Below are positions 29,110 through 44,400 of a DNA stretch of 64,000 nucleotides, in pieces. Within the stretch, counting starts at the first letter, position 1. Every line of letters starts with the position of its first letter. The DNA comes from Bacillus sp. CECT 9360. GTDB lineage: Bacteria > Bacillota > Bacilli > Bacillales > DSM-1321. The stretch covers positions 186,001 through 250,000 of the forward strand of contig NZ_CAKKNA010000004.1 in NCBI RefSeq assembly GCF_918741275.1, written 5' to 3'. The notes beneath the pieces are model-generated. The model was not told where the DNA came from. It was given only the letters and a program-made list of their open reading frames with translations, and did not search any database. The position numbers and the translations under genes were made by a program.

Positions 29110-31338
29110 GTGAAACGAAAAATCATTTTTCTGTTATTGGTATTGTTTTTACTCATCCCAATGTCAGCCCCGCTTGCGGCTGTCCGCATTCCTCCGCTGC
29201 CTAAGATAGAGGATCCAGCGAAAAAAATGACGGCTATCGTCGCGTTAAAGCGCCCGGCAGACCAAGCCTCCATCCAATCCCTCGTAAAAAAATATTCTCC
29301 ATTAAAGATAGGTCACATTTATCAGTACGCTTTATCCGGGTTTTCAGTTACCGGGAAACCGGAAGAAATCGCGAAGCTCAAAAAGGAAAGCCGGATTAGC
29401 TATGTATCTCAGGTTTCCTATTATCATGCAGACATAGAAGAAAGTGTCCCTTTTATTGGTGCGGACAAGATCCGTCATTTATTTGATGAAAAGCATCAGC
29501 GAATTACGGGAAAGGGAGTCAAGGTTGGCGTGATCGATACCGGAATAGACTATGAGCACCCGGACCTACGGAGATCTTACCATTTTGGGCGTGATCTTGT
29601 TGACGGAGATGACGATCCAATGGAGTCAAAGGATCGCGGCGGACCCTTATCCACTGTTCACGGAACGCATGTCGCGGGGATCATTGCGGCAAATGGCAAA
29701 ATGAAAGGAGTTGCGCCGGAAGCGGAGATTTTTGCTTACCGTGCTCTCGGTCCGGGTGGTGTTGGCAACACAGAGCAAGTTCTCGCTGCGATAGATGCTG
29801 CTATCAAAGATAAGGTGGATGTCCTGAATCTCTCATTGGGCAATAATATCAACGGCCCTGACCTGCCCATTTCTCAGGCGTTGAATAAAGCGGTTGATCA
29901 TGGGATTATTGCTGTCACATCAAATGGAAATTCAGGCCCTGACGTCTGGACGGTCGGATCACCGGGAACAGCTGAGAAAGCGATATCAGTAGGCGCTTCG
30001 ACCCCGCCGCTTGAAGTTCCATATCTTGTCACAGGCTTAGGCGGGCAGAAACAGAAAATCCGCTTGCTTCCGCTTCAAGGCTCGAAAAAGTGGGACCTCA
30101 CCTTTTCGTCTTCTATCATTTACGGGGGGCTGGGATATAGCAAGGAATTGCGTAAAGTCAAAGACAAAGTGGTTTTACTTAAACGCGGAAAAATCACTTT
30201 TTTAGATAAGCTGAAAAACGCAGAAAGAGCCGGGGCAAAGGCAGTCATTATTTACAATAATACAAAAGGTGAAATCATCGGAGCCATTGAAGAAAAAACA
30301 ACCATGCGGGCGGTAACGATCAATGAAAAAGAAGGAGAAACATTAAAAAAACAAATTCTTACGAAGAAAGATGATGTTGTACGATTTATATATAAGAAGG
30401 AAGAAGATAAATTAGCTGATTTTAGTTCAAGAGGACCGGTTACGGTCAGTTGGGGAATAAAACCGGATATCTTAGCGCCCGGAGTAGCGATAACAAGCAC
30501 GATTCCTTCTGGATATTTGTCCTTGCAAGGGACGAGCATGGCCGCCCCGCACGTTGCCGGTGCCTGCGCGCTTATTTTGCAAGCCCATCCTGACTGGACG
30601 CCGGAACAAGTTAAATCCGCATTGATGTCTACTTCCAAACCTTTACAAAAAGCAGGTCAGGAATTATACCGCACCTATGAACAGGGAGCGGGGCGATTGC
30701 AAATCGAACAGGCGGTAAAAGCAGATTCCTTGCTCGTTCCAAGCTCATTATCCTTTGGCATGTATGAAAAAAAGGGGGGTATAGATGAACATGGAGAAAA
30801 AGTGGTAGTAGAAAACGATGGAAAAACAATCAAGCATTATTCATTTAACATGCCAAAAAGCGAATATGGCGTTACCTGGGATCTCCCTTCTGCATTTACA
30901 GTAAAGCCGGGAGAGAAAAAGCAAATCGCGATCGGCCTCCAAGTCAATCCAAAAGAAATGAAAAAAGGCATCTATGATGGCTATCTTACCCTGATGGAAG
31001 GAACCAATCACATCAGTCTGCCATTTTTATATGTGAAGGAAGAGCCGGATTATCCGCGGGTTATGGGCTTTGATTTTGCTGCAGGCGATAAGGAGGGGAT
31101 GTACCGATATGAAATGTATTTACCTCGAGGGGCGGAGGAATATGGAATTGCTTTATACGAAATGGAGACCCTCCAATTTGCAGGATTCATGGATTGGGGA
31201 AGGAATAAGGCAGGTGGAATGATTAAAAAGGAAATTCCCAGGGATAAACTCCCGTCAAAAGGAATCTACAAAGCGGTCATTTATGCGAAGAAATCAGGAA
31301 AAGAAGACAGAATCGACACAAGCATTCTAATTGAATAA
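29110..31338 (+). CDS. Secreted subtilisin-family serine protease, Vpr-like, with PA domain
   Basis: This 742-residue protein starts with GTG after AAGGAGG. Order of parts: signal peptide (KRKIIFLLLVLFLLIPMSAPLAA), an inhibitor I9-like propeptide (about 40-105), and the S8 catalytic domain with D143 (GVIDTGIDYEHPDL), H184 (VHGTHVAGI) and S476 (QGTSMAAPHVAG). A protease-associated insert spans about 330-420 (VVLLKRGKITFLDKLKNAER) between the catalytic His and Ser. A beta-rich C-terminal domain follows (about 520-742). It is likely exported and self-processed. Between upp and atp it is additional to the B. subtilis gene order. The buried ribosome binding site suggests translational control. Confidence 0.93.
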   Translation: MKRKIIFLLLVLFLLIPMSAPLAAVRIPPLPKIEDPAKKMTAIVALKRPADQASIQSLVKKYSPLKIGHIYQYALSGFSVTGKPEEIAKLKKESRISYVSQVSYYHADIEESVPFIGADKIRHLFDEKHQRITGKGVKVGVIDTGIDYEHPDLRRSYHFGRDLVDGDDDPMESKDRGGPLSTVHGTHVAGIIAANGKMKGVAPEAEIFAYRALGPGGVGNTEQVLAAIDAAIKDKVDVLNLSLGNNINGPDLPISQALNKAVDHGIIAVTSNGNSGPDVWTVGSPGTAEKAISVGASTPPLEVPYLVTGLGGQKQKIRLLPLQGSKKWDLTFSSSIIYGGLGYSKELRKVKDKVVLLKRGKITFLDKLKNAERAGAKAVIIYNNTKGEIIGAIEEKTTMRAVTINEKEGETLKKQILTKKDDVVRFIYKKEEDKLADFSSRGPVTVSWGIKPDILAPGVAITSTIPSGYLSLQGTSMAAPHVAGACALILQAHPDWTPEQVKSALMSTSKPLQKAGQELYRTYEQGAGRLQIEQAVKADSLLVPSSLSFGMYEKKGGIDEHGEKVVVENDGKTIKHYSFNMPKSEYGVTWDLPSAFTVKPGEKKQIAIGLQVNPKEMKKGIYDGYLTLMEGTNHISLPFLYVKEEPDYPRVMGFDFAAGDKEGMYRYEMYLPRGAEEYGIALYEMETLQFAGFMDWGRNKAGGMIKKEIPRDKLPSKGIYKAVIYAKKSGKEDRIDTSILIE

Positions 31339-31417
31339 ATCGTGTATGTACGAATCAGCCGGCTTGTCAATCACTTATCGAAAAATAAATGTGAACATTT
31401 CGTTAACGATTTCGAAG

Positions 31418-31472
31418 TTGTGACAAATTTCACTATGGATTCGTTGACATTAATATATGCCTATTGTATGCT
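31418..31472 (+). promoter_or_regulatory. Promoter of the atp operon with an adjacent Rex-box-like palindrome
   Basis: TTGACA (31444-31449), a 17-bp spacer and TATGCT (31467-31472) form a good sigma-A promoter about 195 bases before atpI. Just upstream, TTGTGACAAATTTCACTA (31418-31435) matches the Rex operator TTGTGAA-N4-TTCACAA at 12 of 14 specified bases. The rest of the 326-bp gap shows nothing else that I can interpret. Confidence 0.6.
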
Positions 31473-31665
31473 AACAAAGGATATAAATGAGAAGGTTTTC
31501 ATTTTTCCATTTATACATAGTGGAAATGTTTATATCCTCCTACTAATCAACCGCAGGAACCAAAAGTTGAGTCAATCAAATCGTCCTCTTTTGGACTTTA
31601 TGCAGATTTTTATGCAATTCTCCGCACTGTTCAACAATATATTTCTCGGGAGACTCATTCAAAAT

Positions 31666-32034
31666 ATGCCAGAAATGCAGCTAATGTTTAACAGGCATCT
31701 TAAATATCTACTTTATCTCCTGGCAATTTGCGTCCTCGGATGGGGATTGACCGATTTCCGGCCTATTTTTGCGGGATTAGCGCTTGGCACGGCTTTCAGC
31801 TTTTTTAATTTATGGCTGATCATGCGGAGAATGTACGCGTTTAATGCAGCTATCAGCTCGGGGGGGAAGTTCAGGTCATTAGGGACGATGTCCAGGATGG
31901 CGTCTGCTGCCCTTGCTGCGATTATTGCGCTCGCATATCCCCAACAATTCAATTTAATCAGTGTGGTGCTGGGATTAATGACAGCTTATATTGTCATTGC
32001 TATAGATTATCTCATACAGTTAAAACGTCGATAG
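31666..32034 (+). CDS. atpI: ATP synthase protein I
   Basis: A 122-residue membrane protein that begins atp operons and helps c-ring assembly or magnesium uptake. It has four hydrophobic segments: YLLYLLAICVLGWGLT, IFAGLALGTAFSFFNLWL, AALAAIIALAYP and LISVVLGLMTAYIVIAIDYLI. The ATG at 31666 (MPEMQLMFNRHLKYLLYLL) has GGGAG 13 bases upstream; the reading is open far upstream to 31342, but that part covers the promoter and is not protein-like. Sequence similarity within the family is low, so position strongly supports the call. Confidence 0.88.
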   Translation: MPEMQLMFNRHLKYLLYLLAICVLGWGLTDFRPIFAGLALGTAFSFFNLWLIMRRMYAFNAAISSGGKFRSLGTMSRMASAALAAIIALAYPQQFNLISVVLGLMTAYIVIAIDYLIQLKRR

Positions 32035-32050
32035 CGGGGAAGAGAGGTGA

Positions 32051-32752
<702 letters not shown>

Positions 32753-32773
32753 TATAAGTTCATTATGAACTAA

Positions 32774-33028
<255 letters not shown>

Positions 33029-33171
33029 TAGAAGTTTTCACAATTCAAAAATGGCGAAGTGCGTTCCATGTGGCCCTTCGCCATTCCTTTATGTCCATAA
33101 ATCACAGTATTTCCTATACAGTGTTTAATAAACGTTCGTTATAAGAAGAATTTTACTCGGCGTATTAATAA

Positions 33172-34247
<1,076 letters not shown>

Positions 34248-34257
34248 CATTCATTAG

Positions 34258-35781
<1,524 letters not shown>

Positions 35782-35815
35782 TCGGTCTAAAAATTGTAAA
35801 AGGTGGTGAAAATGA

Positions 35816-36676
<861 letters not shown>

Positions 36677-36740
36677 AGTAAACACGCTTTAAGGCTATGG
36701 GGGCAAAGGTACTAGTGGCCTCCTAATGCCGATTTGATAA

Positions 36741-38159
<1,419 letters not shown>

Positions 38160-38184
38160 TGAAGGGACCAAGGAGGGTATTTAA

Positions 38185-38589
<405 letters not shown>

Positions 38590-38590
38590 C

Positions 38591-38635
38591 AAAAGCACTA
38601 TCCATGATATAAATCATATGGATAGTGCTTTTTTT
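38591..38635 (+). terminator. Terminator of the atp operon
   Basis: AAAAGCACTATCCAT pairs with ATGGATAGTGCTTTT and ends in seven T. Confidence 0.93.
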
Positions 38636-38794
38636 CTTGCATACTATTATAGTATAAAGAAAGGCAGAACTTCCAAACAATCCCTACACAATCTAAAGTC
38701 ATAATGATATAATGTATACGTTTACATAGCTATTAAACCAATGAGGTAGTGATGGGGATGTTATCGTTTCGGAATGGAATGAGGGAGGATGGGC

Positions 38795-39169
38795 ATGGAA
38801 GGATTACATATTTATCAGAATAATTACCTGATAGTTTTTGTGTTTCTATGTTTAGGCGTGCTATTGCCTATAGTAGCTCTTTTTATAGGGAAGCTGCTAC
38901 GGCCGTATAAACCAACGGAAGCGAAGTATACCACTTATGAAAGCGGTATTGAGCCTTTCCATGATTCCAGGGTTCAGTTCAACGTACGTTACTATATTTT
39001 CGGACTGATGTTTGTCATTTTTGATGTAGAAACAGTGTTTTTATATCCATGGGCAGTAGCTTATGAGAAGCTTGGGATTTTCGCGCTCGTCGAGATGTTG
39101 ATTTTCGTATTCATGCTTGCCATTGGACTTGTCTATGCATGGAAGAAGAAGGTGCTAAAATGGAATTGA
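38795..39169 (+). CDS. nuoA: NADH-quinone oxidoreductase subunit A
   Basis: A 124-residue subunit with three helices at the membrane arm hinge of complex I. The family motif [41 protein letters not shown] region is present, here at about residues 48-88. The ATG at 38795 is 6 bases after GGGAGG; an ATG at 38789 directly abuts that site. It is the first gene of the nuoABCDHIJKLMN operon. A TATAAT at about 38709 may be its -10 box. The 3' end overlaps nuoB by 10 bases. Confidence 0.95.
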   Translation: MEGLHIYQNNYLIVFVFLCLGVLLPIVALFIGKLLRPYKPTEAKYTTYESGIEPFHDSRVQFNVRYYIFGLMFVIFDVETVFLYPWAVAYEKLGIFALVEMLIFVFMLAIGLVYAWKKKVLKWN

Positions 39170-39672
39170 AATTAGATGGAATAACAGCTAAGGAAATGGA
39201 AGAATTACGCAGCAGCGTTTTTTTATCCACCCTTGAACAAGTTAAGGCCTGGGCCCGCAGTAATTCACTATGGCCTATGACGTTTGGACTGGCTTGTTGT
39301 GCGATTGAAATGATGGGCGTTGGTTCTTCTCATTACGACTTGGACCGTTTTGGCTCATTTTTCAGGACTTCTCCCAGACAATCTGATGTCATGATTGTTT
39401 CGGGAACCGTTACGAAAAAGATGGCACCAATCTTACGACGTTTATACGATCAAATGCCCGAGCCCAAATGGGTGATTGCAATGGGGTCATGCGCAACTGC
39501 AGGAGGCCCGTACATAAAATCATATGCGGTTGTAAAAGGTGTGGACCAAATTGTTCCTGTGGATGTGTATATACCCGGTTGTCCGCCAAACCCGGCCGCG
39601 CTCATTTATGGAATAAATAAATTGAGAGAGAAGATTCGCCATGAAGCAAAAACCGGGAAGCAGGTGATGTAG
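39160..39672 (+). CDS. nuoB: NADH-quinone oxidoreductase subunit B
   Basis: The subunit holding the terminal 4Fe-4S cluster N2, 170 residues. Ligand cysteines are the pair in [11 protein letters not shown], the one in [12 protein letters not shown] and the one in [41 protein letters not shown] quinone-pocket segments are intact. The ATG at 39160 (MELKLDGI) has GAAGGTG upstream and lies within the last codons of nuoA. Confidence 0.96.
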   Translation: MELKLDGITAKEMEELRSSVFLSTLEQVKAWARSNSLWPMTFGLACCAIEMMGVGSSHYDLDRFGSFFRTSPRQSDVMIVSGTVTKKMAPILRRLYDQMPEPKWVIAMGSCATAGGPYIKSYAVVKGVDQIVPVDVYIPGCPPNPAALIYGINKLREKIRHEAKTGKQVM

Positions 39673-39674
39673 AC

Positions 39675-40820
39675 ATGGGCGAAGAAAAAAGCCTCGAACA
39701 ATTAAAGAAGGAAGCAGCAGAGAAAGCAAAAGCGGCAGCACTCGCAAGAAGGCAAGCTAAAGAACAGGGTGCAGAAGCAGAGGTGGAGTCAGCAGGAGAA
39801 GAAGAAGACTTGGCGAAGAAAAAAGCCGTCGCCGCCGCCGCTGCAAAAAGCGCCGCACTCGCAAGGAAACAAGCGAAGGAACAAAGTGTAGAAGCAGAAC
39901 CAGGGTCGGCGGGAGAAGAAGATCTGGCGAAGAAAAAAGCCGCAGCCGCAGCCGCTGCAAAAAGCGCCGCACTCGCAAGGAAACAAGCGAAGGAACAAAG
40001 TGTAGAAGCAGAACCAGGGTCGACGGGAGAAGAAGACTTGGCGAAGAAAAAAGCCGCCGCTGCAGCCGCAGCAAAAGCCGCCGCACTCGCAATGAAACAG
40101 GCGAAGGAACAAAGTGTAGAAGCGGAGGCAGGGCCGGCGGGAGAAGAAGACTTAGCGAAGAAAAAAGCCGCCGCTGTAGCAAAGGCAAAGGCTGCGGCAC
40201 TTGCAAAAATGGAAGCGAAGGAAAAAGAAGGAGAAGCCACAGATGGTGGAGACCTTGAAAAGAAAAAAGCAATCGCCGCTGCTGCCGCGAGAGCAAAAGC
40301 AACTTTATCGGGCAACTTGGAAGAAGAACCCACAGCAGAAGTACCCAATCAGCCCCTTCTTGATAAATATGTAAATGTGATTGAGAATCATCTAGGAAAA
40401 GAAGTCCTTGAAGAATCCTATATTAATAAACTTTCAAAAGATGTCCCCACCCTTGTTGCCAAGCCGGATACATATAGTAAAATAGCTGAATTTTTGAAAT
40501 ATAATGAACAACTGGCCTTCAATTATCTGTCAGAGCTTCATGGCACTGACTTTGAAACACATATGGAAATTTACATACATCTCTATTCGTTTAACAAGCG
40601 GCAGGCCGTTGCTTTAAAAGTGAAGATTGACCGGAATAGGCCGGAAATTCCATCCCTCGTGCGGTTGTGGGAAGGTGCCAATTGGCCTGAATGTGAGGCA
40701 TATGATCTTCTAGGCATCAAATTTACAGGCCATCCAGATTTAAAGAGAATCATGCTCGGGGAAGATTGGATTGGACATCCGCTTCGAAAAGATTATGAGC
40801 CGTACGATGTGGAGGTGTAG
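39675..40820 (+). CDS. nuoC: NADH-quinone oxidoreductase subunit C with a long repetitive Ala/Lys/Glu N-terminal extension
   Basis: Residues from about 225 to 381 are a normal NuoC 30-kDa domain (ELHGTDFETHMEIYIHLYSF, KVKIDRNRPEIPSLVRLWEGANWPECEAYDLLGI, LRKDYEPYDVEV end). Residues 1-215 are five to six tandem copies of a 38-residue unit built as GEEDLAKKKAAAAAAA, K-[SA]-AALARKQAKEQ, SVEAEPGS. At DNA level this is a 114-bp repeat whose central copies are nearly identical. The extension is predicted to be strongly helical and charged, and its role is unknown. AGGTGATG precedes the ATG, and nuoB ends 2 bases before it. Confidence 0.93.
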   Translation: MGEEKSLEQLKKEAAEKAKAAALARRQAKEQGAEAEVESAGEEEDLAKKKAVAAAAAKSAALARKQAKEQSVEAEPGSAGEEDLAKKKAAAAAAAKSAALARKQAKEQSVEAEPGSTGEEDLAKKKAAAAAAAKAAALAMKQAKEQSVEAEAGPAGEEDLAKKKAAAVAKAKAAALAKMEAKEKEGEATDGGDLEKKKAIAAAAARAKATLSGNLEEEPTAEVPNQPLLDKYVNVIENHLGKEVLEESYINKLSKDVPTLVAKPDTYSKIAEFLKYNEQLAFNYLSELHGTDFETHMEIYIHLYSFNKRQAVALKVKIDRNRPEIPSLVRLWEGANWPECEAYDLLGIKFTGHPDLKRIMLGEDWIGHPLRKDYEPYDVEV

Positions 40821-40823
40821 CAT

Positions 40824-41924
40824 ATGATTCGGACGGAAGAAATGCTTCTGAATGTAGGTCCGCAGCACCCCAGTACACATGGTGTTTTTCGGCTGATCAT
40901 CAAAATTGACGGCGAAATCATCAAGGAAGCCACACCGGTAATTGGCTATCTGCACCGGGGTACGGAGAAATTGGCTGAGGATCTGCAATACACACAAATC
41001 ATTCCGTATACAGACCGAATGGATTATTTAGCTGCCATGACCAATAATTATGTCTTGTGTCATGCGGTAGAAACGATGATGGATATTGAAATCCCGGATC
41101 GCGCTGAATACTTGCGGGTGATCTCGATGGAATTAGGCCGCGTTGCTTCACACCTCGTATGGTGGGGAACTTATCTGCTTGATCTCGGGGCCACGAGCCC
41201 ATTCCTATATGCTTTTAGGGAACGTGAAATGATAATCAACATGTTGAATGAATTGTCCGGGGCAAGACTCACCTTCAACTATATGCGTGTTGGCGGCGTT
41301 AAATGGGATGCACCAGAGGGCTGGATTGAAAAGGTGCGCGATTTCGTCCCTTACATGAGAGAGCAGTTGAAAGGGTACCATCAGCTCGTCACCGGGAATG
41401 AAATTTTCATGAACCGCGTAAAAGGCGTCGGCGCTTACACGAAGGAAGATGCAATTAACTATTCATTGAGCGGCGCGAATTTAAGATGTACAGGTGTTAA
41501 GTGGGATTTACGTAAGAATGAGCCATACTCGATTTACGACCGCTTTGATTTCGATATCCCGGTCCGGCAGGAAGGAGATGCCTGGGCGCGCTATCATTGC
41601 CGCCTTGAGGAGATTGAAGAGTCACTGAAAATCCTCGAGCAGGCCACCCGACAATTTCCATCCGAGGGCGCGATTCTTGCTAAGGTTCCGAAAATCATTA
41701 AAGCACCAAAAGGAGAGGCGTTTGTGAGGATCGAATCTCCGCGGGGCGAAATTGGCTGCTATATTGCTAGTGAAGGAAAGAAGGAGCCTTATCGGTTGAA
41801 ATTTAGAAGACCGTCCTTCTACAATCTGCAAATCCTGCCAAAGCTGCTAAAGGGTGAAAATATGGCTAATCTTATCGCGATATTAGGGGCGATTGATATT
41901 GTTCTTGGGGAGGTGGACGGCTGA
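40824..41924 (+). CDS. nuoD: NADH-quinone oxidoreductase subunit D
   Basis: The 49-kDa subunit, 366 residues, forms the quinone pocket with NuoB. Family motifs are LNVGPQHPSTHGVFRLI, IGYLHRGTEKLAE (quinone-binding His), YTDRMDYLAAMTNNY and the C-terminal ANLIAILGAIDIVLGEVDG. AGGTG lies before the ATG, and the stop overlaps the nuoH start by one base (TGATG). Confidence 0.97.
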   Translation: MIRTEEMLLNVGPQHPSTHGVFRLIIKIDGEIIKEATPVIGYLHRGTEKLAEDLQYTQIIPYTDRMDYLAAMTNNYVLCHAVETMMDIEIPDRAEYLRVISMELGRVASHLVWWGTYLLDLGATSPFLYAFREREMIINMLNELSGARLTFNYMRVGGVKWDAPEGWIEKVRDFVPYMREQLKGYHQLVTGNEIFMNRVKGVGAYTKEDAINYSLSGANLRCTGVKWDLRKNEPYSIYDRFDFDIPVRQEGDAWARYHCRLEEIEESLKILEQATRQFPSEGAILAKVPKIIKAPKGEAFVRIESPRGEIGCYIASEGKKEPYRLKFRRPSFYNLQILPKLLKGENMANLIAILGAIDIVLGEVDG

Positions 41925-42931
41925 TGATCCAAGAATTGCTGCAATCCTCTCCAGGTCTTTTGAACTTCGGAATCTTTTTTCTGCTAGCAGTGATATTCCT
42001 TTTCGTAGTCTTGGGATTTGTAACCTTTGGCATTCTTTCCGAACGAAAGGTAATGGGCTTTATGCAAATGAGGATCGGGCCTAATCAGGTGGGCGGCAGG
42101 TGGGGCCTCTTGCAAACGGTAGCGGATGTCTTAAAGCTGTTAATCAAGGAAGATACGATTCCAAAGGCTGCTGACAAACCGCTCTACATCATTGCGCCCA
42201 TCATCGCCTTTGCGCCGGCATTCATGGTGCTAGCGACGTTGCCCTTTACCGACAGACTTCAATTTGCCGATCTTGGCGTAGGGTTGCTTTATTATATCGC
42301 AGTATCTGGTTTAACTACCGTTGGCATGGTAACCGCGGGTTGGGCATCGAATAATAAGTATTCACTGATCGGAGGCATGCGTGCTGCGGCCCAAATGATC
42401 TCTTATGAAATTCCACTGGTCATGTCTGTCATCGGCATTATCTTGTTAACCGGAAGCTTGAACTTGAATGAAATCGTTGCCGCACAGGAAAACATCTGGT
42501 ATATCGTCCTACAGCCGGTTGCCTTTATTGTTTTTCTAATCGCCTCTGTCGCTGAGTTGAATAGGGTGCCTTTTGACCTTCCTGAAGCGGAATCTGAGCT
42601 GGTTGCGGGTTATCATGTCGAATACTCAGGATTTCGCTGGGCGATGTTCATGCTTTCGGAATATGTATATATGTTTGCAATGGCAGCGCTGACTACCATA
42701 TTATTCTTAGGTGGATGGAATCCATTGCCGTTTTTAGGATTCATTCCGGGCGCGGTCTGGTTCGCGCTTAAATTCAGTCTCGTAATCTATCTGCTCATCT
42801 GGATTCGCGTGACTTTCCCGCGTCTCCGGGCTGACCAGCTGATGGAATTCGGCTGGAAGTTGCTGCTGCCGGTTGCGCTGGCAAATATATTCATCACAGC
42901 GATATTAAAGGAGATATTCAGCACGATATGA
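41924..42931 (+). CDS. nuoH: NADH-quinone oxidoreductase subunit H
   Basis: A 335-residue, eight-helix subunit joining the membrane arm to the quinone site. ERKVMGFMQMRIGPNQVGGRWG, IAELNRVPFDLPEAESELVAGYHVEYSG (here SVAELNRVPFDL) and the RLRADQLMEFGWKLLLP end are diagnostic. AGGTGG precedes the ATG. Confidence 0.97.
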   Translation: MIQELLQSSPGLLNFGIFFLLAVIFLFVVLGFVTFGILSERKVMGFMQMRIGPNQVGGRWGLLQTVADVLKLLIKEDTIPKAADKPLYIIAPIIAFAPAFMVLATLPFTDRLQFADLGVGLLYYIAVSGLTTVGMVTAGWASNNKYSLIGGMRAAAQMISYEIPLVMSVIGIILLTGSLNLNEIVAAQENIWYIVLQPVAFIVFLIASVAELNRVPFDLPEAESELVAGYHVEYSGFRWAMFMLSEYVYMFAMAALTTILFLGGWNPLPFLGFIPGAVWFALKFSLVIYLLIWIRVTFPRLRADQLMEFGWKLLLPVALANIFITAILKEIFSTI

Positions 42932-43010
42932 AGACGATACATACGGGAGTGTGAGCGTTATAAGGAAATTCTCGCTCACATCGCCGTTACAGAAAGCAAG
43001 GGGTGATAAA

Positions 43011-43430
43011 ATGCTAGGTTTAATGAAGGGGTTAGGATATACAATGAAAAACCTGACCCGGAAAAAAGTAACCTATGATTATCCGAACAAGCCGCTTCCG
43101 CTTCCAGACAGGTTTCGCGGAATCCAAAAGTTTTATCCTGAGAAATGTATTGTCTGTAACCAATGTGTGAATATTTGTCCGACCGACTGTATTCAGTTAA
43201 CGGGCCACAAACATCCTGATCCTGCAAAGAAGGGTAAGATCATTGATACATATGATATTAATTTCGAGATTTGTATATTATGTGACCTGTGTACGGAAGT
43301 GTGTCCCACTGAGGCTATTGTGATGACGAATAACTTCGAGCTTGCTGAATATAGTCGGGATGAGCTGTTCAAAAATCTGGAGTGGCTTGATGAAAATGAC
43401 GAAAGTATTCGGAAGGAGAATAAAGTATGA
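43011..43430 (+). CDS. nuoI: NADH-quinone oxidoreductase subunit I
   Basis: An 8-iron ferredoxin-type subunit with two 4Fe-4S motifs, CIVCNQCVNICP and CILCDLCTEVCP, 139 residues. The ATG at 43011 has AAGGGGTGAT upstream; a longer reading from 42951 includes no conserved sequence. It hands electrons to NuoB. As there is no NuoEFG in the operon, the electron donor to this subunit is not obvious. It overlaps nuoJ by 4 bases. Confidence 0.96.
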   Translation: MLGLMKGLGYTMKNLTRKKVTYDYPNKPLPLPDRFRGIQKFYPEKCIVCNQCVNICPTDCIQLTGHKHPDPAKKGKIIDTYDINFEICILCDLCTEVCPTEAIVMTNNFELAEYSRDELFKNLEWLDENDESIRKENKV

Positions 43431-43948
43431 GCCTGTCAGGTGAGTTTTTAGCCTTTATCTCGCTCTCACTTGTAGCCATTATCTGCGGTGTACTTCTATT
43501 GAATCTGACAAAGGTTGTCCATATGGTCGTGGCGCTCACTTTCACATTTATCAGTATTGCCGGCATCTATATACTGCTTTCGGCCGAATTTGTCGCTGTT
43601 GTCCAGATTATGATTTATGCAGGTGCGATTACGGTCATCATGCTGTTTGGGATTATGCTTACCCGCCATAATGATGAACAGGCACCTAAGGCAAGCATTT
43701 GGAAGAGACTAACGATTATTCTTGCAATCGGCGGATTTGGATTTGCTGTTTATATGGGAATTTATAATCTGGATATACCCAGTAAGCAGACTTCCCTCCA
43801 TGAATCAAACACAGAACAAATCGGAATGGAGCTATACTCTAAGTACGTCATTCCGTTTGAGGTAACGTCCGTGCTATTGTTGGTGGCACTTGTGGGGGCT
43901 ATCATACTGGCGAAAAAGGATGATGAAGAGGAGGGAGATCAGTCATGA
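43427..43948 (+). CDS. nuoJ: NADH-quinone oxidoreductase subunit J
   Basis: A 173-residue, five-helix membrane subunit. [25 protein letters not shown] is the family signature (third helix with the pi-bulge region). It overlaps nuoI and nuoK by 4 bases each. Confidence 0.95.
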   Translation: MSLSGEFLAFISLSLVAIICGVLLLNLTKVVHMVVALTFTFISIAGIYILLSAEFVAVVQIMIYAGAITVIMLFGIMLTRHNDEQAPKASIWKRLTIILAIGGFGFAVYMGIYNLDIPSKQTSLHESNTEQIGMELYSKYVIPFEVTSVLLLVALVGAIILAKKDDEEEGDQS

Positions 43949-44259
43949 CTTCCGTACCTTTATCGGCTTACCTTGTATTGGCGCTCGTTTTGTTTTGCAT
44001 CGGGCTATACGGAGTTTTGACCAAACGAAATGTCATCATCGTTTTGATTTGCATCGAGCTAATGTTGAATGCAGCCAATATCAACCTGGTCGCTTTCAGT
44101 AAGTACGGAGTTACGCCATCAATAACCGGCCAGATTTTCTCATTATTTACGATAACGATCGCTGCGGTTGAGGCAGCAGTCGGACTGTCCATCCTGATGG
44201 CGCTATACCGCAACCGCAAGACGGTCAATATTGATGAAATGGATTCCATGAAGCACTAA
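43945..44259 (+). CDS. nuoK: NADH-quinone oxidoreductase subunit K
   Basis: A 104-residue, three-helix subunit related to MrpC. The conserved glutamate in [16 protein letters not shown] and the one in [21 protein letters not shown] lie within helices. It is followed by a 337-bp gap filled with palindromic elements, the only break in the otherwise tightly overlapping nuo operon. Confidence 0.96.
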   Translation: MTSVPLSAYLVLALVLFCIGLYGVLTKRNVIIVLICIELMLNAANINLVAFSKYGVTPSITGQIFSLFTITIAAVEAAVGLSILMALYRNRKTVNIDEMDSMKH

Positions 44260-44284
44260 TATTTGGACTTGGACTTGCCCAGGA

Positions 44285-44395
44285 TGGGTTGGCGTCGAAG
44301 TTCGCCACAGGACGTGGCGGTTCTTAGTCGACGTTCCTTTAACGGGACAGAACGATGAAGACATAATGATGTGGCGGTCTTAGTCGTTCTTCATA
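44285..44395. repeat. Two related hairpin elements between nuoK and nuoL
   Basis: GTCGAAGTTCGCC..GGCGGTTCTTAGTCGAC (about 44293-44334) and GAACGATGAAGAC..GTGGCGGTCTTAGTCGTTC (about 44350-44391) share one design: an outer GTCG/CGAC or GAACGA/TCGTTC stem, a central CATAATGATG- or CACAGGACG-type loop, and GTGGCGGTxxTTAGTCG in the right arm. They look like tandem copies of an intergenic palindromic repeat. Confidence 0.6.
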
Positions 44396-44400
44396 ACTTG

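Noticed and set aside
31342..31665. N-terminal extension of atpI back to 31342
   Set aside because: The sequence contains a good sigma-A promoter and a Rex-like site, and the product is unlike AtpI until residue 109; the ATG at 31666 fits the family length.
39602..40348. 248-codon minus-strand reading opposite nuoC (Ala/Ser/Phe-rich)
   Set aside because: It is the antisense of the Ala/Lys/Glu repeat; the composition is explained by reverse complement of GCA/AAA/GAA codons, and the plus strand has the real domain.
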